Source: Bacteroidota bacterium (GTDB taxonomy: Bacteria > Bacteroidota > Bacteroidia > Chitinophagales > Saprospiraceae). From it: a stretch of 64,000 nt of DNA. The notes beneath the pieces are model-generated. The model did not search any database. It was not told the origin of the DNA and saw only the letters and a list, made by a program, of their open reading frames with translations. The DNA lies in NCBI GenBank assembly GCA_017857395.1, contig JAFMDF010000003.1:22897-86896 (forward strand). Direction: 5' to 3'. The position numbers and the translations under genes are program-made. This document shows positions 18,107 through 26,172 of the stretch, piece by piece. Numbering within the stretch: position 1 is the first letter of the stretch; each line of letters begins with the position of its first letter.

Positions 18107-20419
18107 TTGAAAAACTACCAAATAAAAGAAACGAACGCTTTGATTATTTTAAAAAGAATCCTCCCTTGTTTAATTTTATTATTATGCACTCAACTAGAGG
18201 CTAGGCATATTATTGGTGGAGAAGTCACCTATGTCTGTAGAGGTGATGATAATTATGATTTTACCATGCGTATTTATAGGGATTGTGCAGGAAATGGTGC
18301 TTGTTTCGATGCACAAACAAATTGTCCAAATGGCCCTCCGTCTGATGCCCATGTTACTTTTTTTAATGGCACTTCTATTCTGGATATATTATTTCTGAGC
18401 CCACCAACGGTTAGATCAATTGAACCCAATTTAAGTAATCCTTGTTTAATTGCACCACCGAATGTCTGTGTAGAAGAAGGTGTCTATAGATTCTCAATCA
18501 GATTACCAAATACTGCTAATAGTATCACTTTTGCATATCAACGCTGTTGTAGAAATGTAACAATTAATAATATCATTAGTCCTAGGGATGTTGGTGCGAC
18601 TTATGTTGCTGAAATATTTCCAGTAACTCAAGATTCTTGTAATAGTTCGCCTACGTTTAATGATTTTCCACCTATTGTTATCTGTCAAGGAGAAGATGTC
18701 AATTTTGATCATTCTGCATCTGACCCAGAAGGAGATTCTTTAGTTTATGCTTTTTGTACCCCTTATAATGGTGGTGGTAATAACTTTATGGGAGGACCAA
18801 AAGTAACAGATGCACCAGATGGCGTAACACCAAATCCTGAAACGCCTCCACCTTATGATCCTGTTCGATTTGTCACAGGATACTCGGTTGAAAGCCCTTT
18901 AAATATTAGTTCAAATAGAGATGAACCTGATATTACTATTGATTCCGAGACAGGTTTGATTTCTGGATTCCCAGGCACAACTGGACAATATGTGGTAGGA
19001 GTTTGTGTACAAGCTTTTCAGAATGGAGTATTGATGAATGAAGTAAGACGAGATTTTCAATTTAATGTGGTGGCTTGTAGAAATGGATTAGTGAGTGACG
19101 TGGAAGAAACAGAGTTGCGAGAAAGAAATGGCGAGCCTTTATATTACATTAAGATTTGTGGAGAAGGAGATATCATTAATGAAAGTAGCGAACAGCGTTT
19201 TATTGATGATCAATTTTGGTCTTTTGATATTCCTGGCGGGCAAACGACCTCTTCAAAATGGGATCCAGATGATTTAGTATTTCCAGAAACAGGACTTTAT
19301 GAGGGTATTTTAGTTTTAAATCCAGGTTTTACCAATTGTACAGACACTGCTTTAGTACAAGTAGAGATATTTCCCGAAGTTGTGGCAGATTTTGAATTTG
19401 ACTACGATACCTGCCAAGCAAGTCCAGTAAATTTCACCAATTTATCTTATTCCGATGCAGGGCCAGATGCCTTAGAAGAATTAATTTGGCAATTAGATAC
19501 CTTTGGAACATCTGATCGTTCAGACGTGGCCTTGCAATTTGATGGTCCTGGTAGATATGAGGTAACCCTAACGGCAAGAGATACGAATGAGTGTATAGAA
19601 AGTATTACTAAAGAAGTACCTTATTTTCCAATTCCAAGAGTTATTGTGATTTCGCCATCTACAAGAACAGGCTGTGTACCAGCGGCCATTACTTTTGAAA
19701 ACTTAACGGATCCTATCAGTGAAGCGTATGAAATTATCTGGGACTTTGGAGATGGAACAATGGGGCAAGGGGTAAGTCCAACGCATATTTATGAGGAATT
19801 AGGTACGTTTCCATTAACTATTTCTGTTACTTCCCCTTTTGGTTGTCAAATAGACACTACTTTTGGAGATCTAATTACAACTTTACCAAGCCCAATTGCT
19901 AATTTTTCCGCCGATGCTTCTGAAGTTAGCCGATTGAATCCTATCGTCACGTTCATGGATGAATCGACGGATGCTGTTCGTTGGAACTGGCTATTTGACG
20001 GTTTTGGTATTGCCTTTGAGGAAAACCCTGTCTATACTTTTAGAGAAAGCGGTCGCAAACAAGTTCGATTGATTGTAACGGCTGCAAATGGTTGTACAGA
20101 TACGACTTTTTCAGAAATATTAGTTGTGCCAGATATTGCTTATAAATTACCAAATGCTTTTACGCCCAATGGAGATGGCATAAATGATAGTTTTTTTGGT
20201 GTAGGTAATGCCGATGAAGCAGAATCTTTTTATTTATCTATCTGGAATCGGTGGGGAGAACTTATTTTTGAGACCAATGATGCCAAAGAAGGATGGAACG
20301 GACGGAAATTGAATACGGGGAAATTAGCGCCGAATGGCGTATATGTCGTTACAGTGAGTTATGTAAATTATGAAGATGTGGTCACTAATTTACAAGGGTT
20401 TGTAACTGTTCTTAGGTGA
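18107..20419 (+). CDS. T9SS type B cargo protein with PKD-like repeats, copy 2
   Basis: A tandem paralogue of the previous gene with the same domain order over its full 770 residues: signal peptide (ILPCLILLLC), EARHIIGGEVTYVC module with conserved cysteines, PKD-like IIWDFGDGTMGQGVSPTH, and type B sorting domain AFTPNGDGINDSFFGVG ending FVTVLR. By eye the two are mostly identical in the second half and more different in the loops after YRDCAG. The frame opens with TTG; there is no in-frame ATG before the signal peptide, so TTG is accepted. The 116-base gap has no strong hairpin, so cotranscription is possible. Confidence 0.78.
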   Translation: MKNYQIKETNALIILKRILPCLILLLCTQLEARHIIGGEVTYVCRGDDNYDFTMRIYRDCAGNGACFDAQTNCPNGPPSDAHVTFFNGTSILDILFLSPPTVRSIEPNLSNPCLIAPPNVCVEEGVYRFSIRLPNTANSITFAYQRCCRNVTINNIISPRDVGATYVAEIFPVTQDSCNSSPTFNDFPPIVICQGEDVNFDHSASDPEGDSLVYAFCTPYNGGGNNFMGGPKVTDAPDGVTPNPETPPPYDPVRFVTGYSVESPLNISSNRDEPDITIDSETGLISGFPGTTGQYVVGVCVQAFQNGVLMNEVRRDFQFNVVACRNGLVSDVEETELRERNGEPLYYIKICGEGDIINESSEQRFIDDQFWSFDIPGGQTTSSKWDPDDLVFPETGLYEGILVLNPGFTNCTDTALVQVEIFPEVVADFEFDYDTCQASPVNFTNLSYSDAGPDALEELIWQLDTFGTSDRSDVALQFDGPGRYEVTLTARDTNECIESITKEVPYFPIPRVIVISPSTRTGCVPAAITFENLTDPISEAYEIIWDFGDGTMGQGVSPTHIYEELGTFPLTISVTSPFGCQIDTTFGDLITTLPSPIANFSADASEVSRLNPIVTFMDESTDAVRWNWLFDGFGIAFEENPVYTFRESGRKQVRLIVTAANGCTDTTFSEILVVPDIAYKLPNAFTPNGDGINDSFFGVGNADEAESFYLSIWNRWGELIFETNDAKEGWNGRKLNTGKLAPNGVYVVTVSYVNYEDVVTNLQGFVTVLR

Positions 20420-20552
20420 TTCGACTATAATACAACTTTGTGAGTTGTGCTGCATCTCGTAGGGTAAGCCTTTGAATTTAATCTTTAAGTAAAAAAGTAG
20501 TAGAAAATCCTTTAATTTATAACTAGATTATTCGCTCCCACAAAAAATTAAC

Positions 20553-20560
20553 TACATTTG
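20553..20560 (+). promoter_or_regulatory. Bacteroidota -7 promoter box for the S10 peptidase gene
   Basis: TACATTTG fits TAnnTTTG and lies about 40 bases before the ATG at 20601. Confidence 0.5.
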
Positions 20561-20600
20561 CGGTGCTATTTATTTTTATATCTAACCAATATCACTAAAG

Positions 20601-22082
20601 ATGAAGAGAATATCAATCCTATACACCCTTATCTTAATTTTTGCCCTATCGAGTAATGCTCAGAGAAGTAGACAATTACCCATTGATACGATGGTCGTAA
20701 CCAATCATGCATTGAGCGTAAAAGGGCAACAAATCAATTATACAGCCACTACGGGGACTCAACCAGTTTGGGATGAAGACGGACAGCCAATTGCCTCCTT
20801 ATTTTATACTTATTACGAAAGAAAAGGTATTGCGAATAATGCGACTAGACCATTGATTATTTCTTTTAATGGTGGCCCGGGTTCTGCTTCTGTTTGGATG
20901 CATGTAGCTTACACAGGTCCAAGAATCTTAGAAATTGATGATGAAGGATTTCCTATCCAACCTTATGGCATTAGAAAGAATCCACATTCTATTATTGATG
21001 TAGCAGACATTGTTTTTGTGAATCCTGTGAATACAGGTTATTCTAGAATCGTAGGTAAAGATGTAGATAAAAAGAAGTTTTTTGGCGTCAATGCGGATAT
21101 TAAATACCTTGCGGAATGGGTGAATACCTTTGTGACTAGAAATGATAGATGGCGGTCTCCCAAATATTTAATTGGGGAAAGTTATGGCACGACAAGAGTG
21201 TCAGGTTTAGCATTAGAATTGCAGAATCGCCAATGGATGTATTTGAATGGGGTAATTTTAGTCTCGCCAACTAGTTTAGGGGTGAAGAGAGATGGACCAG
21301 TTGGAGCAGCGAATAGATTGCCTTATTTCACTGCAGCAGCTTGGTATCATAAAGCTTTACCACCTGAACTACAACAAAGAGATTTAACAGATTTATTACC
21401 AGAAGTTGAAAGCTATACCATTAATGAATTAATGCCTGCTTTGGCAAAAGGCGGCTTTATCGATGATGCAAAGCGAAAAGAAGTAGCTGTTCAAATGTCA
21501 AAATATTCAGGTATTTCTGAAAAAGCTATTTTACAAAACAATTTAGATATTTCGCCTTCTTTTTTCTGGAAGGAACTATTACGGGAGGAAGGATATACCG
21601 TAGGTCGATTAGATTCAAGGTATAAAGGACTCGATAAAAGTGATGCGGGGACTAGACCTGATTTTAATTCTGAGCTAACTTCTTGGCTACATTCTTTTAC
21701 GCCAGCTATCAATTATTATTTAAGAAATGACTTGAAATTTAAGACAGATATTAAATATAATATGTTTGGCCCTGTTCGACCTTGGGATAGAAGTGGAGAT
21801 AATACGGGCGAAAATTTAAGACAAGCCATGGCACAAAATCCTTACTTAAATGTAATGGTGCAATCAGGTTATTATGATGGCGCAACGCAATATTTCGATG
21901 CTAAATATACGATGTGGCAATTAGATCCAAGTGGAAAAATGAAAGACCGACTTCGATTTGAAGGTTACCGCAGTGGGCACATGATGTATTTAAGACAAGA
22001 AGATTTAGCTTCCGCCAATGACCATATTCGGGATTTTATTACAAAAAGTTTACCAAAGCCTGGTCAACCAGCGAAGTATTAA
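20601..22082 (+). CDS. Exported serine carboxypeptidase-like protein (peptidase S10)
   Basis: A 493-residue alpha/beta-hydrolase of the S10 family with a signal peptide (FALSSNA-QRS). The family's substrate-binding FNGGPGSASVWMH and the nucleophile motif YLIGESYGTTR (Ser at about 194) are intact. The acid is probably the Asp in QSGYYDGATQYFDAKYT and the base the His in YRSGHMMYL. S10 enzymes remove C-terminal residues from peptides at acid pH; bacterial members are mostly uncharacterised. It is exported, with no T9SS domain, so periplasmic. It has its own promoter and stands alone. Confidence 0.9.
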   Translation: MKRISILYTLILIFALSSNAQRSRQLPIDTMVVTNHALSVKGQQINYTATTGTQPVWDEDGQPIASLFYTYYERKGIANNATRPLIISFNGGPGSASVWMHVAYTGPRILEIDDEGFPIQPYGIRKNPHSIIDVADIVFVNPVNTGYSRIVGKDVDKKKFFGVNADIKYLAEWVNTFVTRNDRWRSPKYLIGESYGTTRVSGLALELQNRQWMYLNGVILVSPTSLGVKRDGPVGAANRLPYFTAAAWYHKALPPELQQRDLTDLLPEVESYTINELMPALAKGGFIDDAKRKEVAVQMSKYSGISEKAILQNNLDISPSFFWKELLREEGYTVGRLDSRYKGLDKSDAGTRPDFNSELTSWLHSFTPAINYYLRNDLKFKTDIKYNMFGPVRPWDRSGDNTGENLRQAMAQNPYLNVMVQSGYYDGATQYFDAKYTMWQLDPSGKMKDRLRFEGYRSGHMMYLRQEDLASANDHIRDFITKSLPKPGQPAKY

Positions 22083-22219
22083 ATTGTTATAAATATACAT
22101 TAACATAGCACAGACATTCCCCGATGTTAGGGATTAAAACTTATCTGTGATAAAAAGTGGGTCGATTATCATTTATTTGTTAATCGCCTCGCAAATAGTC
22201 TATTCTAAAGAAAAGGAAA

Positions 22220-22444
22220 ATGTCTAAAACAGCAACAACTATCATTGGTTTTTTATTATTTATAATCGGAGGCTTAGCCCTAGTATTAAGTTTAATTGGC
22301 GTCCAATTATCCTATTTAACTTGGATTGATAAACCAAGTCTATTATTAGGTTTTGTCATCCGCTTATTGATGATTTTAGGAGGAATTGTAATGGTAGTTT
22401 TGGCTCGGACTGATTGGAGAGAAGATGAAGAATTAATGGAATAA
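22220..22444 (+). CDS. Small membrane protein with two helices
   Basis: A 74-residue protein with two hydrophobic segments (about 7-28 and 40-62) and a charged C-terminus (RTDWREDEELME). No recognised family. The ATG start, clean hydrophobic pattern and terminator directly downstream support it as a real gene. Function unknown. Confidence 0.6.
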   Translation: MSKTATTIIGFLLFIIGGLALVLSLIGVQLSYLTWIDKPSLLLGFVIRLLMILGGIVMVVLARTDWREDEELME

Positions 22445-22480
22445 ATTATTAGACACACCAACCAATACCCGCAAGAAAAC

Positions 22481-22520
22481 AAGAAAGGGATGTAATATGC
22501 ATTACATCCCTTTCTTAGTC
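22481..22520. terminator. Bidirectional terminator between convergent genes
   Basis: A perfect 16-base inverted repeat (AAGAAAGGGATGTAAT and its complement) with a 4-base loop lies between the small membrane gene and the convergent TPR gene. A-rich and T-rich ends make it usable from both strands. Confidence 0.8.
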
Positions 22521-22540
22521 TTTATAGAGAAAAAAATTAA

Positions 22541-23350
22541 TTAAGCACCACCTAATTCCTTTACTTTAAAATCAGCATTTGCCTTATATTTTTCTCCTGT
22601 AATTTTCTTGTAAGCAGCTAAAGCATCTGCTTTTTTGCCAGTCGCCTCTAAAATATTTCCTTGCGCCCAGTAGTATTTATCTGGAACAGCCGTTCCAGCA
22701 GCTGCTGTTAAGTCAACCGCTTTAACAATATGAGTAGCTGCAGTAGCATTGTCTTTTGTTTTTGAGAAAGATTGAGCTAAGTAATAATGTACATTACCCG
22801 CTTCTTTTAGTTCTAAATGCGCTTTTCCAGCTTCAATAGCCCCTGCATAGTTTTTTCCAGAATATAATTTACCAACAATACTACCTGCTTTTTTAACTAA
22901 TTGAACAGCACGGTCTGCTTTTCCACTCTTTTCGGCTAAGTCCGCTGCAGCGATGTAAGCTTTTACAGCTGCTGTTTTTTCTCCTTTTCCATCTAAAGCT
23001 TGCGCTTTACCCATGAAATTGGAAGAGTAAGTTGGATTTAATTCGATGCCTCGGTCAAATAAAGTCAATGCTTCATCATAAGCTTTTGCTTTTCTTTTTT
23101 GAGAACCTAAGTTATAGGCTGCTTTAGCGCCATTTTTCTTAGCCAGCGTAACTACTTTTTCATTGCCTTCTGTTTCTGCTGCTTTTAAAGCTGCTTCGAT
23201 TTGGGGATAACCTGCTTCATAATCTTTTGCTTTCAAACTTGCTAATCCTTTGTTGTACAAACTAGCTGCGGTGGCATCTTGGGCAGATAAAGAAGTAAGT
23301 AGTCCAAGTGTTAATACAAATACTAATGTTCCTTTTGTTAAAAAATTCAT
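22541..23350 (-). CDS. Exported TPR-repeat protein
   Basis: The start is taken at the second Met (MNFLTKGTLVFVLTLGLL), because it gives a normal signal peptide cleaved after LSA-QDA; the track start adds eight residues. The mature protein is a run of TPR-like helix pairs rich in Ala and Lys, such as SLYNKGLASLKAKDYEAGYPQ, AYDEALTLFDRGIELNP and VHYYLAQSFSKTKDNATAA. TPR proteins act as scaffolds. No enzymatic domain is present and nothing in the neighbourhood indicates the partner. Probably periplasmic. Confidence 0.75.
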   Translation of the reverse strand: MNFLTKGTLVFVLTLGLLTSLSAQDATAASLYNKGLASLKAKDYEAGYPQIEAALKAAETEGNEKVVTLAKKNGAKAAYNLGSQKRKAKAYDEALTLFDRGIELNPTYSSNFMGKAQALDGKGEKTAAVKAYIAAADLAEKSGKADRAVQLVKKAGSIVGKLYSGKNYAGAIEAGKAHLELKEAGNVHYYLAQSFSKTKDNATAATHIVKAVDLTAAAGTAVPDKYYWAQGNILEATGKKADALAAYKKITGEKYKANADFKVKELGGA

Positions 23351-23533
23351 GGAAAGTTGTTTCAATAAATACATAAATAGAAAATTGTTTTTGATTTAAA
23401 AAATAAAATTTTGTTAGGGTAGTTTTCAAAACGGGCAAATTAAAAAAATGATTGGGAAAATTATGTTAAGATGACTTTAAAGTTTTAATTTTTTTCTTTT
23501 TGCGTAAGGTTTCGGACTTATTCATTGCAATCC

Positions 23534-23563
23534 TTGGACTTCCTTACAATTATTCTATTTTTG
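23534..23563 (+). promoter_or_regulatory. Promoter for ilvA (TTG - 19 bases - TATTTTTG)
   Basis: A -33 TTG is followed after 19 bases by TATTTTTG, a full match to the TAnnTTTG -7 consensus, with the spacing normal for this phylum. The ATG of ilvA is about 75 bases downstream, leaving a structured leader. Confidence 0.5.
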
Positions 23564-23570
23564 CTTTTTT

Positions 23571-23627
23571 GTATAAAGGGACTTCCATTCCCTATAATTT
23601 TTTGGGGAATTGAAGTTCCCCCTATAC
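23571..23627 (+). promoter_or_regulatory. Leader hairpin before ilvA
   Basis: GTATA.AGGGACTTCCATTCCC pairs imperfectly with GGGGAATTGAAGTTCCCCCTATAC, ending 10 bases before the ilvA ATG. The T-rich loop (ATTTTTT) and location in the 5' leader make a regulatory role possible, but it may also be another intergenic palindrome. No short Ile/Thr-rich leader peptide was seen. Confidence 0.4.
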
Positions 23628-23637
23628 AATATAAAAC

Positions 23638-24894
23638 ATGAAGCAAACCGAATTAATTTCTGTAGAAAATATATACAAAGCAAAGGTCAGACTTAAAAAT
23701 GTGGCAATAAAAACACCTTTGATGCACAATCATTTTTATTCTGAAAAGTATGAAGCTAATATCTACTTTAAAAGAGAGGACTTGCAAGTCGTTCGTTCGT
23801 ATAAAATTCGAGGCGCTTATAATAAGATGGCAAGTTTATCTAAGGAGGAATTAAGCAAAGGTATCGTCTGTGCGAGCGCTGGCAATCATGCCCAAGGCGT
23901 TGCTTTTGCCTGTCAAGCGTTGAAGGTTAACGGGAAGATTTATATGCCCAGTACAACGCCTAAACAGAAAATTAAAAAAGTAAAATCTTTTGGGAAGGAA
24001 TATGTCGAAGTACTATTGATAGGAGATACTTTTGATGATTCTTATGCAGAGGCGAGGAAAGATTCAGAAGCTAATAATTTAGCCTTTATACATCCTTTTA
24101 ATGATGAAAAAGTAATTGAAGGACAAGGAACTGTGGGGTTAGAAATACTGGAAGATTGCGACAGAGATATTGATTATATTTTTGTAGCTATCGGTGGCGG
24201 TGGCATTATTTCGGGATTAGGTAGTTATTTTAAACAAATGAGCCCTACTACCAAAATTATTGGAGTTGAACCAGCAGGTGCACCAGGCATGAAAACCTCT
24301 TTAGATAAAGGAGAAGTCGTTACTTTAGAAACAATGGATGTTTTTGTGGACGGAGCAGCCGTCCGTAGGGTAGGGGATTTAAATTTTAAAATCTGCCAAC
24401 AAGTAGTCGATGATATTATTATTGTTCCCGAAGGAAAGGTTTGCACGACTATTTTAGAATTGTATAATGAAGAAGCCATCGTTGTTGAACCCGCAGGCGC
24501 CTTGTCAATAGGTGCATTAGATTTTTATAAAGAAGAAATAAAAGGTAAAACGGTTGTTTGTTTAATTGGTGGAGGTAATAATGACATCACAAGGATGGAG
24601 GATATTAAGGAGCGGTCTTTATTATACGAAGGAATCAAGCATTATTTTATCATTCGATTTCCCCAAAGAACAGGTGCTTTAAGACAATTTTTGAATGATG
24701 TATTAGGCCCAAATGATGATATTACGCACTTTGAATACAGTAAAAAAAATAATAAAAGTGCAGGTCCTGCTTTGGTTGGGATAGAGCTGAAAAAGAAAGG
24801 AGATTATGAGGGGTTAATTGCTCGGATGAAAGAATATCAGATTGATTACCAGACGATTAATGACCAGAAAATGTTGTTTAATTTTTTGGTGTAA
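23638..24894 (+). CDS. ilvA: Threonine ammonia-lyase (threonine deaminase)
   Basis: A PLP enzyme of 418 residues that converts threonine to 2-oxobutanoate, the entry to isoleucine synthesis. The Schiff-base lysine is in SYKIRGAYNKM (Lys 56), and the phosphate-binding glycine loop is VAIGGGGIISGLG. About 80 C-terminal residues (HYFIIRFPQRTGALRQFLNDVLG) form one ACT-like regulatory domain. This is shorter than the two-ACT E. coli enzyme and typical of the roughly 410-residue form. Isoleucine feedback is likely but not shown. The gene has its own promoter and a structured leader, and no other ilv gene is near. Confidence 0.93.
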   Translation: MKQTELISVENIYKAKVRLKNVAIKTPLMHNHFYSEKYEANIYFKREDLQVVRSYKIRGAYNKMASLSKEELSKGIVCASAGNHAQGVAFACQALKVNGKIYMPSTTPKQKIKKVKSFGKEYVEVLLIGDTFDDSYAEARKDSEANNLAFIHPFNDEKVIEGQGTVGLEILEDCDRDIDYIFVAIGGGGIISGLGSYFKQMSPTTKIIGVEPAGAPGMKTSLDKGEVVTLETMDVFVDGAAVRRVGDLNFKICQQVVDDIIIVPEGKVCTTILELYNEEAIVVEPAGALSIGALDFYKEEIKGKTVVCLIGGGNNDITRMEDIKERSLLYEGIKHYFIIRFPQRTGALRQFLNDVLGPNDDITHFEYSKKNNKSAGPALVGIELKKKGDYEGLIARMKEYQIDYQTINDQKMLFNFLV

Positions 24895-24920
24895 ATAAAA
24901 GATAATTTTTTGACGCTGAT

Positions 24921-24995
24921 TAACCGTAGCTTGGACATTCTTGTTCGAGCAGTCGTATTAGATGTGCTCGGACAAGAATGTCCAAGCTACGGTTA
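24921..24995. repeat. Long inverted repeat between ilvA and arsM (family D)
   Basis: Two 30-base arms (starting TAACCGTAGCTTGGACATTC) match at 29 of 30 positions around a 15-base loop. It sits between convergent ilvA and arsM, 26 bases past the ilvA stop, and could terminate both. The GTAGCTTRG word recurs at 28180 and 56393. Confidence 0.8.
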
Positions 24996-25009
24996 GTATA
25001 GTATATCGC

Positions 25010-25894
25010 CTAACAACAGCCACTATTAGGGTCACAAACAGCGCCTTGGTCAAACCCTAAATCAATAGCTTTATACGTAGATGACTTCCCTTTCTTTTGT
25101 GCAAAAACAGTAATACTAAAAATACCAGTTGTTCCATTCTTAAAAGAAGCCAATGCCTCCCCATCTAAATAATTTGTCAAAATATCATCAGGAATAATGA
25201 TAGGCTTTTCTTTTTGAATAGTAATATTGGTGAAACCTGCTTCGGTAATTAAGTTCATGTAATCGTCCTTCTGAATAGCTCCAGCCACACAACCTGCATA
25301 CATTTCTGCACTTTGTTGCAAAGCATCAGGTAATTCCCCTTTTAAGACAATATCTGAAATACTAAAATGTCCACCTGGTTTTAAAATTCGCTGAATTTCA
25401 TTGAAGATTTTATCCTTTGCAGGCAATAAATTGAGTACACAATTACTGACCACCACATCAACTGTTCCATCAGAAATAGGCATTTCTTCAATGTCGCCAT
25501 AACGAAATTCTACATTATTAAAACCCATTTTATCGGCATTCGTTCTGGCTTTCTTAATCATTTCTGTTACAAAATCTACACCGATGACTTTTCCAGTTGG
25601 GCCTGTTTCATGCCGAGCTACAAAAGCATCATTCCCTGCCCCTGAACCTAAATCCACTACTGTATCACCTGCTTTAATTTTTGCAAATTGAGTAGGTAGA
25701 CCACACCCTAAACCTAAATCTGCATCTTTTACATGTCCTTCTAACTCACTATAATCATCGGTCATGATATTATACACTTCTTTGGAAGATTCCCCTGCAC
25801 CACAACAAGAAGACAAATTAACTTTGATTTCTTGATTAGCTATTTGACTATATTTTTCTTTGACTAAATTTTTTAAATCTGTTGCTGTATCCAT
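25010..25894 (-). CDS. arsM: Arsenite S-adenosylmethionine methyltransferase
   Basis: A 294-residue class I SAM-dependent methyltransferase of the ArsM type, which methylates As(III) to volatile or less toxic forms. The SAM site is VVDLGSGAGNDAF, followed by VIGVDFVTEMIKKA. Cysteines at the positions expected for arsenic binding are in LGLGCGLPT, VSNCVLNLL and MYAGCVAG. Extra cysteine pairs occur at the N-terminus (SSCCGAG) and the very C-terminus (SGCC). No arsR, arsB or other arsenic gene is next to it, so its regulation is not visible. Confidence 0.88.
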   Translation of the reverse strand: MDTATDLKNLVKEKYSQIANQEIKVNLSSCCGAGESSKEVYNIMTDDYSELEGHVKDADLGLGCGLPTQFAKIKAGDTVVDLGSGAGNDAFVARHETGPTGKVIGVDFVTEMIKKARTNADKMGFNNVEFRYGDIEEMPISDGTVDVVVSNCVLNLLPAKDKIFNEIQRILKPGGHFSISDIVLKGELPDALQQSAEMYAGCVAGAIQKDDYMNLITEAGFTNITIQKEKPIIIPDDILTNYLDGEALASFKNGTTGIFSITVFAQKKGKSSTYKAIDLGFDQGAVCDPNSGCC

Positions 25895-26057
25895 GGTTAA
25901 TTTTGAATGAATGAATTTTGAATCTAGAACCCTTGAATTGTTGATAATAATAAAGCCCCTTAAATAAATAAGCCTTAAACAGGTAAAGTTACCAAATTCA
26001 AGGCTTATAATAAAGTACTGAGGATGGCAGATTCAGTATCTACAAAATGTAAGTTCT

Positions 26058-26172
26058 AAACTACATCCTGTTAATCCTGAAAAATAAAGCTAACCCATCC
26101 GCTTTGCGGTTCACTTCCTTGAATGTTCCCCGAACATTCATCCTTCGGAATCGGTCGCTCATCCTGTAGTTT
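26058..26172. repeat. GC-richer compound palindrome abutting a stop codon
   Basis: An outer AAACTACA/TGTAGTTT pair encloses several short hairpins: GAATGTTC-CCC-GAACATTC (26121-26139) and CCGCTTTGCGG-like. The segment is clearly richer in G+C than the spacers around it. It ends exactly at the stop codon of the redoxin/cytochrome gene, so it lies in that gene's 3' region. No reading frame fits it. Confidence 0.55.

Noticed and set aside
23571-23627. Known riboswitch or T-box before ilvA
   Set aside because: There are no T-box, leader peptide or riboswitch consensus elements, only a hairpin.
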